From: Thermoanaerobaculia bacterium
GTDB taxonomy: Bacteria > Acidobacteriota > Thermoanaerobaculia > Multivoradales > J023
Length of the DNA stretch: 64,000 bases
Assembly: GCA_030431255.1 (NCBI GenBank)
Contig: JAUIJL010000007.1
Span: 1-64,000 of the forward strand
Direction: 5' to 3'
Below, in pieces: positions 15,882 to 23,888 of the stretch. The notes under the pieces were generated by a model that was not told the DNA's origin, ran no database searches, and was given only the letters and a program-made list of their open reading frames with translations. A program made the position numbers and the translations under genes. Every line of letters starts with the position of its first letter. The first letter of the stretch is position 1.

Positions 15882-18422
15882 ATGTGTATTCGTTTTCCTT
15901 TTTCCGCTCGCCGGCCCTCACGCGGCGTCGCACGTGTAGACAGCCTTGCCAACCCTGAGGCTCGACAAGAGCGCCGATTTACTCTGGGCCTCAGGCCACG
16001 CCCGCCCCAACGTCCTATTTGGGAGCGATCTCTGGGCATCGCCTGCTGGTTGCTGCTGGCCATGGCGGTAGCGGTCGGCGCTGAGAGCCCCACCACCAGC
16101 CCAGACACGGGCACCCTCGAAGGCCGCTTGACCACCGCCGACGGCGCGCCCGTCACCGACGCGGAAATCGACGTGGTGGACCTCCGGCTACACACCCACG
16201 TGGACGACACCGGAGCTTTTTCGTTCCGGGGTCTACCTCCCGGCAGCTACCTTCTGCGTATTGAAAGCACCACCGACGGCGAGAAAACCCAACGCTTCGA
16301 GATTTCCGCGGGAGAAGTCACCCGCCTCGACGTCGGCCTGTCGATCATCCGCCACGAGGATGAGGTCGTGGTGACCGCTTCCGGAATCGCCCGCAGCCAG
16401 ATCGAGCTGGCGCAGACCACCACGGTGCTGACCGGGGAGGATCTGCAGTTCCGCCAGCAGGCCACTCTTGGCGAGACTCTGGCCCAGCAGCCGGGCATCT
16501 CTTCCACCGGCTTCGGCCAAGGCGCCAGCCGACCGGTGATCCGAGGCCTGGGGGGAGATCGCGTGCGCATGCTGCAAGGCGGCGTGGACTCCGGCGACGC
16601 CTCGTCCACCAGCCCGGATCACGCGGTATCCGCCGATCCCGCCTTGGCCGAGCGCATCGAGGTGCTGCGCGGCCCTTCCACGTTGCTTTACGGCTCCTCC
16701 GCCATCGGCGGCGTAGTCAATGTGGAGGACGGCTCGATTCCTTCGTATCGGCCCGAGCAAGCCCTCACCGGCACGGTGAATCTCACCGCGGGCTCGGTGG
16801 CGGACGAAACATCCGGCAGCGTGGCCCTAGAAGGGGGTGCCGGGGATTGGGCATGGCACCTGGGGACCTCCCTGCGAGACGCCGACGACTACGACATTCC
16901 CGGATTCGCGGAAGCCGAGCAGCACGAAGGCGAGGATCACGACGACGAGCACGAAGGCGAAGACCATGACGAAGAAGAGGTCTTCGGCACCCTGCCGAAC
17001 AGCGGCTTGGAGAGCCGCTCGATCTCCCTCGGCTTCAGCCGCTTCTTCGGCTCCGACACCTCCGCGGACCTGAGCAGCGACAAAGGCTTCGTCGGTGTCG
17101 CCATCTCCTCTTTCGATTCCGAATACGGTATTCCGGGCGCCGGCCACAGCCACGGTGAAGAAGAAGGTGAAGAGCACGAGGACGAGCACGAAGGTGAAGA
17201 GCACGAGGACGAGCACGGGCACGAAGGCGAGGAAGGCGAAGAGGACATCCGCATCGACATGAAACGCCGGCGGGTGGATCTCCGGGCCGAGATCACCCAA
17301 CCCTTCAGCATCTTCCAAGCCTTCAAAGCTCGCATCGGCGTGGTGGACTACGAGCACGACGAGATCGAAGGGGACGAGGGAGAGGTGGGCACCCGCTTCT
17401 TCAACGATTCCGTGGACGCCCGCTTCGAGTGGGTGCAGAAACGCCGCGGTGACCTCTCCGGCTCGTTCGGCCTACAGCTCTTCAACCGCCAACAGGAGGC
17501 CGTGGGTGAGGAAGCCTTCCTGCCGGCCAGCGAGTCGACCCACACCTCCGTGTTCACGTTCCAAGAGCTACAAAAAAAGGGCGGTGATCTGCGCTTCCAG
17601 CTCGGTGCCCGCTTCGAGTCCGCCGAGGTGAAGAGCCGGGTGGGTCTGCCGAGCCGGTCCTTTGACGGCTTTTCGGTCTCCGCCGGGGTGGTCTGGAAGC
17701 CGGTCGACGGCTGGGCGTTGGCCCTGAGCACCGCCCGATCCACCAAGCTACCCAACGCGGAAGAGCTTTACTCCAACGGACCCCATTTCGCCACCCGAGC
17801 TTTCGAGGTCGGCAACCTGAATCTGGAGGAGGAAATCAGCACCGGTTTCGACTTCTCGATCCGCAAGACCACGGGACGTCTGACCACCGAGATCAGCTAC
17901 TTCCGCAACGATTTCGACGACTTCATTTATCAATCCCTGACCGGCGAGCAAGAGGATGGCCTGGACGTGTTGGTCTTCACCCAAGCCGACGCCGAATTCG
18001 AGGGTTTGGAGCTGAAAGCGCGGCTCGGTCTGTGGGAGCGGGCCGAGCGGCATCTCGACCTCTCCCTGACCGGAGATCGGGTGGAGGCCGAGCTCACCGA
18101 CGGCACGCCCCTACCCAGGATCGCGCCCCAACGGCTCAGCTTGGGATTGCATTACCATCAGCCCAAATGGCACGCCTACGTGGAAGCCTGGGAGGTGGAC
18201 GACCAAGATCGTCTGGCACCTTTAGAGACTCCCACCGAGGGATACACCATGGTCAACGCCGGGGTCAGCTACCGCTTCCTGCGCGGCCTGAACATCTACG
18301 ATGTGGTGCTACGGGGTCGCAACCTCACAGACGAAACCGCCCGCAACCACGTGTCGTTCCTCAAGGACACCGTGCCCCTGCCCGGGCGAGACGTCAGCTT
18401 GTCGTTGCGCTGGACGTTCTAA
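15882..18422 (+). CDS. TonB-dependent receptor, ZnuD-like, with His/acidic loops
   Basis: An outer-membrane receptor of about 846 residues. Hydrophobic segment LGIACWLLLAMAVAVGA is the signal core. Next come a carboxypeptidase-regulatory-like beta domain (TLEGRLTTADGAPVTDAEI to PGSYLLRI), the plug (GETLAQQPGISSTGF, PVIRGLGGDRVRML, IEVLRGPSTLLYGSSAIGGV) and a C-terminal barrel ending in Phe (VSLSLRWTF). Two loops are strings of His, Asp and Glu (about 16915-16985 and 17145-17245), as in ZnuD-type zinc receptors, and the segment FDSEYGIPGAGHSHGEEEG also fits them. The start is uncertain: the ATG at 15882 has GGAG 9 nt upstream but leaves a long N-region; upstream ATGs at 15729 and 15834 are also open. 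Probable substrate Zn(II) or another divalent metal. Confidence 0.85.
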   Translation: MCIRFPFSARRPSRGVARVDSLANPEARQERRFTLGLRPRPPQRPIWERSLGIACWLLLAMAVAVGAESPTTSPDTGTLEGRLTTADGAPVTDAEIDVVDLRLHTHVDDTGAFSFRGLPPGSYLLRIESTTDGEKTQRFEISAGEVTRLDVGLSIIRHEDEVVVTASGIARSQIELAQTTTVLTGEDLQFRQQATLGETLAQQPGISSTGFGQGASRPVIRGLGGDRVRMLQGGVDSGDASSTSPDHAVSADPALAERIEVLRGPSTLLYGSSAIGGVVNVEDGSIPSYRPEQALTGTVNLTAGSVADETSGSVALEGGAGDWAWHLGTSLRDADDYDIPGFAEAEQHEGEDHDDEHEGEDHDEEEVFGTLPNSGLESRSISLGFSRFFGSDTSADLSSDKGFVGVAISSFDSEYGIPGAGHSHGEEEGEEHEDEHEGEEHEDEHGHEGEEGEEDIRIDMKRRRVDLRAEITQPFSIFQAFKARIGVVDYEHDEIEGDEGEVGTRFFNDSVDARFEWVQKRRGDLSGSFGLQLFNRQQEAVGEEAFLPASESTHTSVFTFQELQKKGGDLRFQLGARFESAEVKSRVGLPSRSFDGFSVSAGVVWKPVDGWALALSTARSTKLPNAEELYSNGPHFATRAFEVGNLNLEEEISTGFDFSIRKTTGRLTTEISYFRNDFDDFIYQSLTGEQEDGLDVLVFTQADAEFEGLELKARLGLWERAERHLDLSLTGDRVEAELTDGTPLPRIAPQRLSLGLHYHQPKWHAYVEAWEVDDQDRLAPLETPTEGYTMVNAGVSYRFLRGLNIYDVVLRGRNLTDETARNHVSFLKDTVPLPGRDVSLSLRWTF

Positions 18423-18558
18423 GCTCTGAGCGGGCGAATATAAGCTCTGAATGGGCGAATACAAGACTCGCCCCTACCATCATCATCCGAAACCGAACGA
18501 AGGGCGATCCTTGGGATCGCCCTTCGTTCTGAGTGGGCAATACAAGACTCGCCCCTAC
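18421..18558. repeat. REP-like repeats after the TonB receptor gene
   Basis: Three copies of a unit of the form TCTGA-N2-GGGCGAATACA-AGACTCGCCCCTAC: a truncated one at 18421-18440, full ones at 18442-18477 and 18526-18558. Each full unit can fold through GGGCGA/TCGCCC. They begin at the receptor stop codon and flank a 16-bp hairpin. This is the pattern of dispersed intergenic palindromic repeats. Confidence 0.75.
18495..18529. terminator. 16-bp perfect hairpin, probable bidirectional stop signal
   Basis: GAACGAAGGGCGATCC (18495-18510) and its exact complement (18514-18529) are separated by three bases. It lies about 70 bp past the TonB receptor stop. No long T-run follows, so it may act in mRNA 3'-end protection as much as in termination. 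Confidence 0.5.
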
Positions 18559-18635
18559 AAGGTGGAACCTGCGAAATGCGATCCAGAGCCCTTGTTTTCT
18601 TGGAAGAAAACGCGCTTGTGGGCCCGCGTGAGGCT

Positions 18636-18665
18636 GATTCACATTTCGTTCACATTGAGGTCGCA
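18636..18665. repeat. Copy 1 of a 30-bp dispersed promoter-like repeat
   Basis: Matches 29858-29887 with one mismatch. It carries TTCACA at 18638 and 18649 and GTCGCA at 18660, each 11 bp apart, the spacing of tandem response-regulator sites. Here it precedes a degraded gene fragment rather than an intact receptor gene. Confidence 0.75.
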
Positions 18666-18666
18666 C

Positions 18667-19158
18667 GCTGCCGAGTTGCGCCGGCTTCCGCTCTCCCGTG
18701 ACGAGGTCTCGAAGGATTCTGCGTGTGTCAGGGGTAGGGGCAGAGACACCGTGTTCGATGACGACATGCTTTTTATCAATGTGAACGATCCCGGAACCGT
18801 GACCCTCGAAGGCTTCACGATGCGAGGTTCGATAGGCCGCTTCAACAGCGCCATCGACCTGCTGACTGAAACGGGCGTCGACTTCGTGCTGCGCGACATG
18901 GTTTTTCGCGACAACGTCAACGAGATTGGCGCCGCGCTGCGAATTCAGGGCGACGCCCCCGGCGCGGTGGCCATCGACGCCGGGACGAATACCGGCTGCC
19001 CCGCGAGCGATCAACGGGCAGCGTCGCGCCCTTTCGACGGTGACGGAGACGAGGCTGCGGTCTGCGATGTCGGCGCCTTCGAGGCTTCGGACATCGACAT
19101 CTTCGCCGATGGCTTCGAGTCGGGAGATACCGACTCCTGGTCGAGCGCGGTGCCCTGA
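18667..19158 (+). pseudogene. 3' remnant of an exported choice-of-anchor/beta-helix protein
   Basis: The frame reads through into a sequence typical of the C-terminus of right-handed beta-helix proteins with a choice-of-anchor domain: FVLRDMVFRDNVNEIGAALR, then GCPASDQRAASRPFDGDGD and VCDVGAFEASDIDIFADG, finishing FESGDTDSWSSAVP. The FADGFESGD-type ending is a frequent C-terminal motif of such exported proteins. The normal N-terminus, signal peptide and repeat region (several hundred residues) are missing; upstream is only the promoter-like repeat and low-similarity sequence. I take it as the truncated tail of a deleted gene. The exact 5' limit is uncertain. Confidence 0.55.
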
Positions 19159-19170
19159 GCGCTTCACCGG

Positions 19171-19767
19171 CTACCCTGAGCTCTCCGGCGCGCCCGGCAG
19201 GCCGGAGAGCGCGTCGGCGAGCCAGAGGCGCGCCGCCCGCCACTCTCGCGTCACCGTGGCGACGGAGACGTCCAGCACTCCGGCGACTTCCTCGTTGGTG
19301 AGGCCGGTGAAGAAACGCAACTCGACGATGCGCGCGGCGCGCGGCGACACGTCCGAGAAGCGCTCGAGGGCGCGGTCGAGATCCATCAGGTCGACCGGCT
19401 CCTGCCACAGCTTGGCCGAATCGGTCTCGAGCGTCACGTGGGTCGCCTCGCTGCCGCGCTTCGTGGCGATGCGCCGGCGGTGGCGGTCGACGAGGATGTT
19501 GCGCATGGCGCGGGCGGTGAGGGCGAAAAAGTGGAGCCGGTCGTTGGCGTTCGCCCCGGAGCCCAGGAAGCGGAGCAACACCTCGTTGGCGAGCTCGGTG
19601 GGCTGCAACGTCGGCCAGCTGCCGGCCCGCCGCAGCAAGCGGTCCGCGAGGCGGCGGATCTCGTCGTAAACCTGCGGCAGCAGCGCATCGAGCGCCGCGT
19701 CATCGCCCGCCTGCCAGCGCGCCAGCATCGCGGTCACGTCGCCCGGAGCGAGGGATTCGCGCTTCAT
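19171..19767 (-). CDS. ECF sigma factor (kinase-associated, TIGR02999-like)
   Basis: A 198-residue sigma factor with regions 2 and 4 only. Region 2 includes LQPTELANEVLLRFLG and HFFALTARAMRNILVDRHRR; region 4 includes ARIVELRFFTGLTNEEVAGV and a helix-turn-helix VSVATVTREWRAARLWL. The YDEIRRLA opening and ILVDRHRRR stretch match the ECF group often paired with Ser/Thr kinases in Acidobacteriota and Planctomycetes. The ATG at 19767 is chosen because it overlaps the kinase stop as ATGA; the open frame extends upstream within the kinase but lacks sigma similarity. It is therefore translationally coupled to and downstream of the kinase. No anti-sigma factor is seen, so the kinase may control it by phosphorylation (inference). 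Confidence 0.88.
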   Translation of the reverse strand: MKRESLAPGDVTAMLARWQAGDDAALDALLPQVYDEIRRLADRLLRRAGSWPTLQPTELANEVLLRFLGSGANANDRLHFFALTARAMRNILVDRHRRRIATKRGSEATHVTLETDSAKLWQEPVDLMDLDRALERFSDVSPRAARIVELRFFTGLTNEEVAGVLDVSVATVTREWRAARLWLADALSGLPGAPESSG

Positions 19768-22469
19768 GGCGAGGTACCGAGGCGCTCGAGGCGCTGATCC
19801 AGCTCCTCGAGCAGCTCCTCCGTCGCTTCTTCCGCCGCGTCGGCCGCAAATATCTGGCGCGCTTCGTCGAAGCGCCGGCGCGCCTCGTCGCGGCGACCCA
19901 GGTGCCACAGCGCCTCGCCGAGCTCGACCGCGGCGCGGCCGACTTGGGGATCTCCGGCGGAGAGCTTCGACTTCACGATGTCGTGAGCACGGACGGCATA
20001 GCCGTGGGCGAGCTCGTGCTCACCGCGGCGCAGCGCCAGGGCCGCGAGATGCTCGAGGCTCTCGGCGATCTCGAGGTGCTCGGCACCGAGGGTGGCGTCG
20101 AAGATGGCCAGGGCGCGCTCCTGCAAGGGTCGCGCTTCGTCGTCGCGGCCCAGGTCCGAAAGCGTCCAGGCCAGCTGGCTGAGGCTCTCGGCGACGAGCG
20201 GATGAATTTCTCCGAAGGTGCGCTCACGGATCGCCAGCGCCTCGCGCAAGTAGCTCTCGGCACGATCGAGGCGGCCCAGGTTGCGATTCAGCAAGCCGAG
20301 ATTGACGATTGCCGTGGCGCGGTTGTGGTGATCCTCGCCGAGGCGCCGCCTGATGTCGCGCTCAGCCGCCTCGAAGAGCCCGGCCGCCTCCTCGAGGCGA
20401 CCCTGACTGGCGATGGCGCCCGCCAGTCCCATGGAGAATTCGGCGAGCTGGGGATGTCCGGCCTCCACCAGGGGCCGGTAGATTTCCAGGGCTCGGCGAA
20501 ATTGCGCCTCGGCCCTCTCAAAGCGACGCGCCCTGAGGTAGAGGGCACCGAGATTGTGGCGCACGTTGGCGATCGCGGGCTGCTCGCTGAGGTCGGTGTA
20601 GACCTCGATGGATTCTTGGAACGCATGCTCCGCGCCGGCGAGATCACCGGCGCGGAGGCGCAGGCGCCCGGCGATATTGAGTGCGTTGGCGCGGCGCCGC
20701 CGCGCCTTCTCGCCGGGCAGGTTCTCGAGCAGCGCGAGGGCTTTCTCGAGGTGACGTGTCGTTGCTTCGCGATCGGCGGCCAGAACCTCCGTGTTCGCCA
20801 GCTCCAGGTAGCTCAGCGCCAGCTGGTAGGGCGGAGGCGATGGCTCGGCCTCGAGGGTGGCGACGCTCGCGCGATGCAGCTCGAGCGAGCGCTCGATCTC
20901 GCCGAGGGTGCGGAAGAGAAAGCCGATGGTCATTTCTAGACGTGCGCGAATCGCCGGCCGATCCGCCAGGTCCGTCTTGATCCGCTCAGCGCCGTGGGCG
21001 AGCAGATCGAGCGCGTTGACCTCTCCCGGGGACCTGTCGGCATCGAGCGCCCGGGAGTTCGCGGCGGCGAAGATGCCGACCAGGAACTCGGCCACAGCGT
21101 CGGCATCTTCCTTTGCCTCCACCGCCGCGCGGGCTTCGGCGACCGCCCGATTCTTGGCCGCCACCGCCTCGCGTTCGGCCTGCTGGGCACGCACGAGCCC
21201 GACGGCCGTGCCGATCGCCCCGGCCACCAGCGCCAGCACGGCGACGGTCGCGGCGAGCACGGGTAGGCGGTGACGCCGGATCAGCTTGCCGAGCAGCACC
21301 GCGGTGGTCAGCGGCCGGGCGCGAATGGGCTCGCTGGAGAGGTGGCGCTCGATGTCGTCGGCCAGCTCGGCAGCCGAGCCGTAGCGATGCTCGGGACGCG
21401 GCTCGATCGCCTTCATCACCAGGCTGTCGAGGTCGCCACGCAGGCGCTTCACGAGGCCGTCGGCTTCCAGCTGACGTCGGCTCGCGATCTCGCCGAGCCT
21501 TGCGGCCTCGAGTGTCGTGACCCGGGTCGAGGGCCTTTCGGCATCCCGCTCGAGGCGACTCTTCACCAACTGCACCGGATCGCCGCGGTCGAGCACCGCC
21601 CACGGCAGGCTGCCGGTCAGTAGCTCGTAGAGCAGGACGCCGAGGGAGAAGACGTCGGATCGTGCGTCGAGCTCGGATCCCGGCTCCAGGGCCTCGGGGC
21701 TCATATAGGCGGGCGTGCCGAGGAAGCGGTCGCCGGTGGGTGCGGCCGCAGTGATCAACGGCGCCCCGATCCCCTTGGCAATGCCGAAGTCGATGATCTT
21801 GGGAGCCGGCCGGCCGTCGACCTCGGCGACGAGCACGTTCGACGGCTTGAGGTCGCGGTGCAGGAGCAACTTCAGATGGGCGTGGTGCGTGCCGCGGCAG
21901 ACTTCGAGGAAGAGCCGCAGGCGCTGCTCGATCGACAGGCCGCCGCGGTCGCAATAGGTGGTGATCGGTGGCCCGTCGATGAGCTCCATGGCGAAGTAAG
22001 GCAGGCCGTCGTCGGTGGTTCCCGCCTCCAGGATTCGACCGATATTCGGATGCTCGAGGCGCGCCATGGCCTGGCGCTCGGCCTCGAAACGGGTCCTGGC
22101 GTCGGCATGGAGCGGCCCCAGCCTGACGATCTTGAGAGCGACCTCACGCCGCACGGGTTCGCTCTGCACGGCGCTCCAGACCTGGCCCATGCCGCCCTCG
22201 CCGAGAAGAGCCCCGATCTCGAAGAGACCGATCCGGTCACCGACCTGGACCGGTCGATGCTCGCCCTCCGCTGTCGGCGGTGTCTCGAGCCATCCGACCA
22301 CCGATTCCCGGGCCGCGAGCTTCCGGCGCACCTCGCCGGCCAACTCGACATCGCCGCAGGCTTCGAGAAAGCGCTCCCGGGCCTCCGGATCCAGCTCGCA
22401 AACCTCGGCGAGCAACTCGAAGACCTGGCGCTCACGATTCAGCTCTCTGGGGGTCTCTGTGCTCCTCAT
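19764..22469 (-). CDS. Ser/Thr protein kinase with TPR sensor domain
   Basis: A 901-residue membrane kinase. After an 80-residue helical N-terminus, the kinase domain (about 80-350) shows the glycine loop LLGEGGMGQVW, the VALKIV lysine, HRDLKPSNVLV and IIDFGIAKG, with APE replaced by MSPEAL. A single transmembrane helix lies at about 403-425 (VLAATVAVLALVAGAIGTAV). The C-terminal half consists of TPR repeats (for example IANVRHNLGALYLRARRFE and ATAIVNLGLLNRNLGRLDRA). It heads a two-gene operon with the ECF sigma factor, overlapping it by 4 bp. Its 5' region contains a 66-bp repeat also found at 29.6 kb. The likely role is sensing through TPRs and controlling the sigma factor; the substrate is not shown. 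Confidence 0.9.
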   Translation of the reverse strand: MRSTETPRELNRERQVFELLAEVCELDPEARERFLEACGDVELAGEVRRKLAARESVVGWLETPPTAEGEHRPVQVGDRIGLFEIGALLGEGGMGQVWSAVQSEPVRREVALKIVRLGPLHADARTRFEAERQAMARLEHPNIGRILEAGTTDDGLPYFAMELIDGPPITTYCDRGGLSIEQRLRLFLEVCRGTHHAHLKLLLHRDLKPSNVLVAEVDGRPAPKIIDFGIAKGIGAPLITAAAPTGDRFLGTPAYMSPEALEPGSELDARSDVFSLGVLLYELLTGSLPWAVLDRGDPVQLVKSRLERDAERPSTRVTTLEAARLGEIASRRQLEADGLVKRLRGDLDSLVMKAIEPRPEHRYGSAAELADDIERHLSSEPIRARPLTTAVLLGKLIRRHRLPVLAATVAVLALVAGAIGTAVGLVRAQQAEREAVAAKNRAVAEARAAVEAKEDADAVAEFLVGIFAAANSRALDADRSPGEVNALDLLAHGAERIKTDLADRPAIRARLEMTIGFLFRTLGEIERSLELHRASVATLEAEPSPPPYQLALSYLELANTEVLAADREATTRHLEKALALLENLPGEKARRRRANALNIAGRLRLRAGDLAGAEHAFQESIEVYTDLSEQPAIANVRHNLGALYLRARRFERAEAQFRRALEIYRPLVEAGHPQLAEFSMGLAGAIASQGRLEEAAGLFEAAERDIRRRLGEDHHNRATAIVNLGLLNRNLGRLDRAESYLREALAIRERTFGEIHPLVAESLSQLAWTLSDLGRDDEARPLQERALAIFDATLGAEHLEIAESLEHLAALALRRGEHELAHGYAVRAHDIVKSKLSAGDPQVGRAAVELGEALWHLGRRDEARRRFDEARQIFAADAAEEATEELLEELDQRLERLGTSP

Positions 22470-22520
22470 CTCGGACGGATTCTATCCGACCAAATATGGC
22501 AAAGGCGGGACTTCCACCGG
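22455..22520. repeat. Copy 1 of a 66-bp repeat covering the kinase start and 5' region
   Basis: Near-identical to 29632-29698 (a few substitutions and one indel). On the minus strand it includes the first codons (ATGAGGAGCACAGAG), a CGGAT-N3-ATCCG dyad just upstream of the ATG, and GGAAGTCCCGCC further up. GGAA and GGTC, about 20 bp apart, could be ECF-type promoter elements, but this is not certain. Confidence 0.8.
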
Positions 22521-22646
22521 CGGCGGCGGAGAGCCACAGACCTTGAAAAAAACACCCCGTCGCCGGAGTCGTCCTGGCCGAACAAGAGATAGAGGTCCGA
22601 GCTCAGATCGAAGATCGCCGAGAAGACGAGCGCGATCTTGCCGCCG

Positions 22647-23663
22647 TCAGGAGCTCGCGTAGGCGATGAAATGGAAAGCGCAGTTGTTCAACGTTCCGTT
22701 GCCGTTGACTGAGTTGACTTTCAAGATGTCGTAGCCGCCTCTCCGCCCCTTCTCGATCCCACCAATCTGGTGCTGGCGCAGATGGGCATCTTTCACGTGC
22801 TCCGCGGAGGCGATGACGACGGGAGGCTTCTCGAAGCCCGTGCCCCCGAGGTTGACTGTGTAACGAGCAGTGTCCGTGACCGTAGACTTGTCGTTGCCGA
22901 CCTTATTACTGCCCGCCTTGCGGTCGACCACGCCGAAGTCGAAGCGTCCCACATTGCGTTGCTCCGCTGGACCGATCGCGAGGACGTGGACCTTCGCGTC
23001 GGCCAGAACACCTTTTTTCTCTCCGTCTTCCCCGTGGATCGTGAGCTTGGCGTCTGTCTTCGTCACCTCGGTGACCCGTACCGAAAGCACCTCGGCCTCG
23101 GAGTGGTTGCTGATCTCATGTTCAACCGTTGCAAGCACAGTGGGCGTGCCGGTGAAGGGGGTGGAGAATTTGCAATGGTAGTTCCCGGTTTTCCGACCGC
23201 TGGTATCGCTCGAAAGGCCACCATATTGGTACGCGACCGTACCCTTGGAATCGAGCACGCCGGCGACGACCTGCACCTTCGCGTTGTCGGCGTCTTTGCA
23301 CTTCGATACCGCAAGGGCATAGAACTTCGTGTCTCGAGCTGCGTAGCTCTCGCCCTTGGCCCAGGTGTCGCCCCGACCGTTGCAATCAACTCGCACGGTC
23401 TTCTTACGGTCGAGCGCATCCTCTTCGCCTTCCTTGTACTCGTTGACGCGTGGATAGGGTGGCGTGTCTTCCGCGCCCGTGACGACTACCGCCGGGTCAT
23501 TCTCGAAGTGTGGGTCGAAGTCGAAGTAGATCTCCCCTTTCTTTTTCTTATTGTTGCCATTGGCGTCGGAGTTTCTGATCTCCTTGATGCCGTCCCCAGA
23601 TTCCAACTTGATGGATTGGCCCTTGCCGTCAATTTTTCCGTAAGCGATCTGATAATTAGCCAT
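22647..23663 (-). CDS. Three-repeat beta protein, H-type-lectin-like, sigma-54 controlled
   Basis: A 338-residue protein with no signal peptide (MANYQIAYGKIDGKGQ). Three related segments of about 100 residues each carry an F-x-x-x-P-x-V core: HFENDPAVVVTGAED, PFTGTPTVLATVEHE and GFEKPPVVIASAEHV, each followed by a strand of the KFYALAVSK, KVHVLAIGP or NCAFHFIAYA type. This periodicity resembles H-type lectin (agglutinin) domains, but the match is weak and based on pattern only. AAAGGAG is 6 nt upstream of the ATG. That ribosome binding site lies in one arm of a 14-bp inverted repeat, and a -24/-12 sigma-54 promoter lies directly upstream. The FHA-type activator gene is next upstream on the same strand. 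Function unknown; carbohydrate or protein binding is possible. Confidence 0.75.
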   Translation of the reverse strand: MANYQIAYGKIDGKGQSIKLESGDGIKEIRNSDANGNNKKKKGEIYFDFDPHFENDPAVVVTGAEDTPPYPRVNEYKEGEEDALDRKKTVRVDCNGRGDTWAKGESYAARDTKFYALAVSKCKDADNAKVQVVAGVLDSKGTVAYQYGGLSSDTSGRKTGNYHCKFSTPFTGTPTVLATVEHEISNHSEAEVLSVRVTEVTKTDAKLTIHGEDGEKKGVLADAKVHVLAIGPAEQRNVGRFDFGVVDRKAGSNKVGNDKSTVTDTARYTVNLGGTGFEKPPVVIASAEHVKDAHLRQHQIGGIEKGRRGGYDILKVNSVNGNGTLNNCAFHFIAYASS

Positions 23664-23667
23664 CGTT

Positions 23668-23710
23668 TGCTCCTTTAGGGTTGTGTCGGGTTCACGACCC
23701 TAAAGGAGCA
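23668..23710. promoter_or_regulatory. 14-bp inverted repeat burying the ribosome binding site
   Basis: TGCTCCTTTAGGGT (23668-23681) and its perfect complement (23697-23710) are separated by 15 bases. Read on the minus strand the gene-proximal arm contains AAAGGAG, 4 bp from the ATG at 23663. The distal arm overlaps the -12 element of the sigma-54 promoter, so a transcript starting about 12 nt downstream would lack most of that arm. Confidence 0.8.
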
Positions 23711-23722
23711 GATTGCGTGCCA
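23707..23722 (-). promoter_or_regulatory. Sigma-54 (-24/-12) promoter of the three-repeat protein gene
   Basis: The minus strand reads TGGCACGCAATCTGCT. GG and GC are exactly 10 nt apart as sigma-54 requires, TGGCACG is a perfect -24 box, and only the first T of TTGC is changed. The expected start is near 23697. The only difference of note from the promoter at 25809 is two bases. Confidence 0.8.
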
Positions 23723-23850
23723 GCCTGAAAGAAAGCGCAGAATTGCCCGAGAACCGCGGAATCAAGGTCTGGAAAGCCCGATCTAAGTACACAGTTGCCG
23801 AAATACGGCGACGAACCCGAGCGTGTCCGAATGGACCCTCTCGGTCTCTC

Positions 23851-23877
23851 TTCGGATACTTCGGATACTTCGGATAC
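23851..23877. repeat. Three 9-bp direct repeats, candidate activator sites
   Basis: TTCGGATAC is repeated three times without gaps, just after the stop codon of the sigma-54 activator gene and about 130-155 bp upstream of the -24 box at 23722. That distance is usual for enhancer sites of sigma-54 activators. Confidence 0.6.
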
Positions 23878-23888
23878 GGTCTCGGAGA

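Noticed and set aside
16915-17245. Repetitive GAGGACGAGCACGAAGG-type DNA that might suggest a repeat array or CRISPR
   Set aside because: It is in frame inside the TonB receptor and encodes His/Asp/Glu-rich loops; there are no spacer-repeat periodicities.
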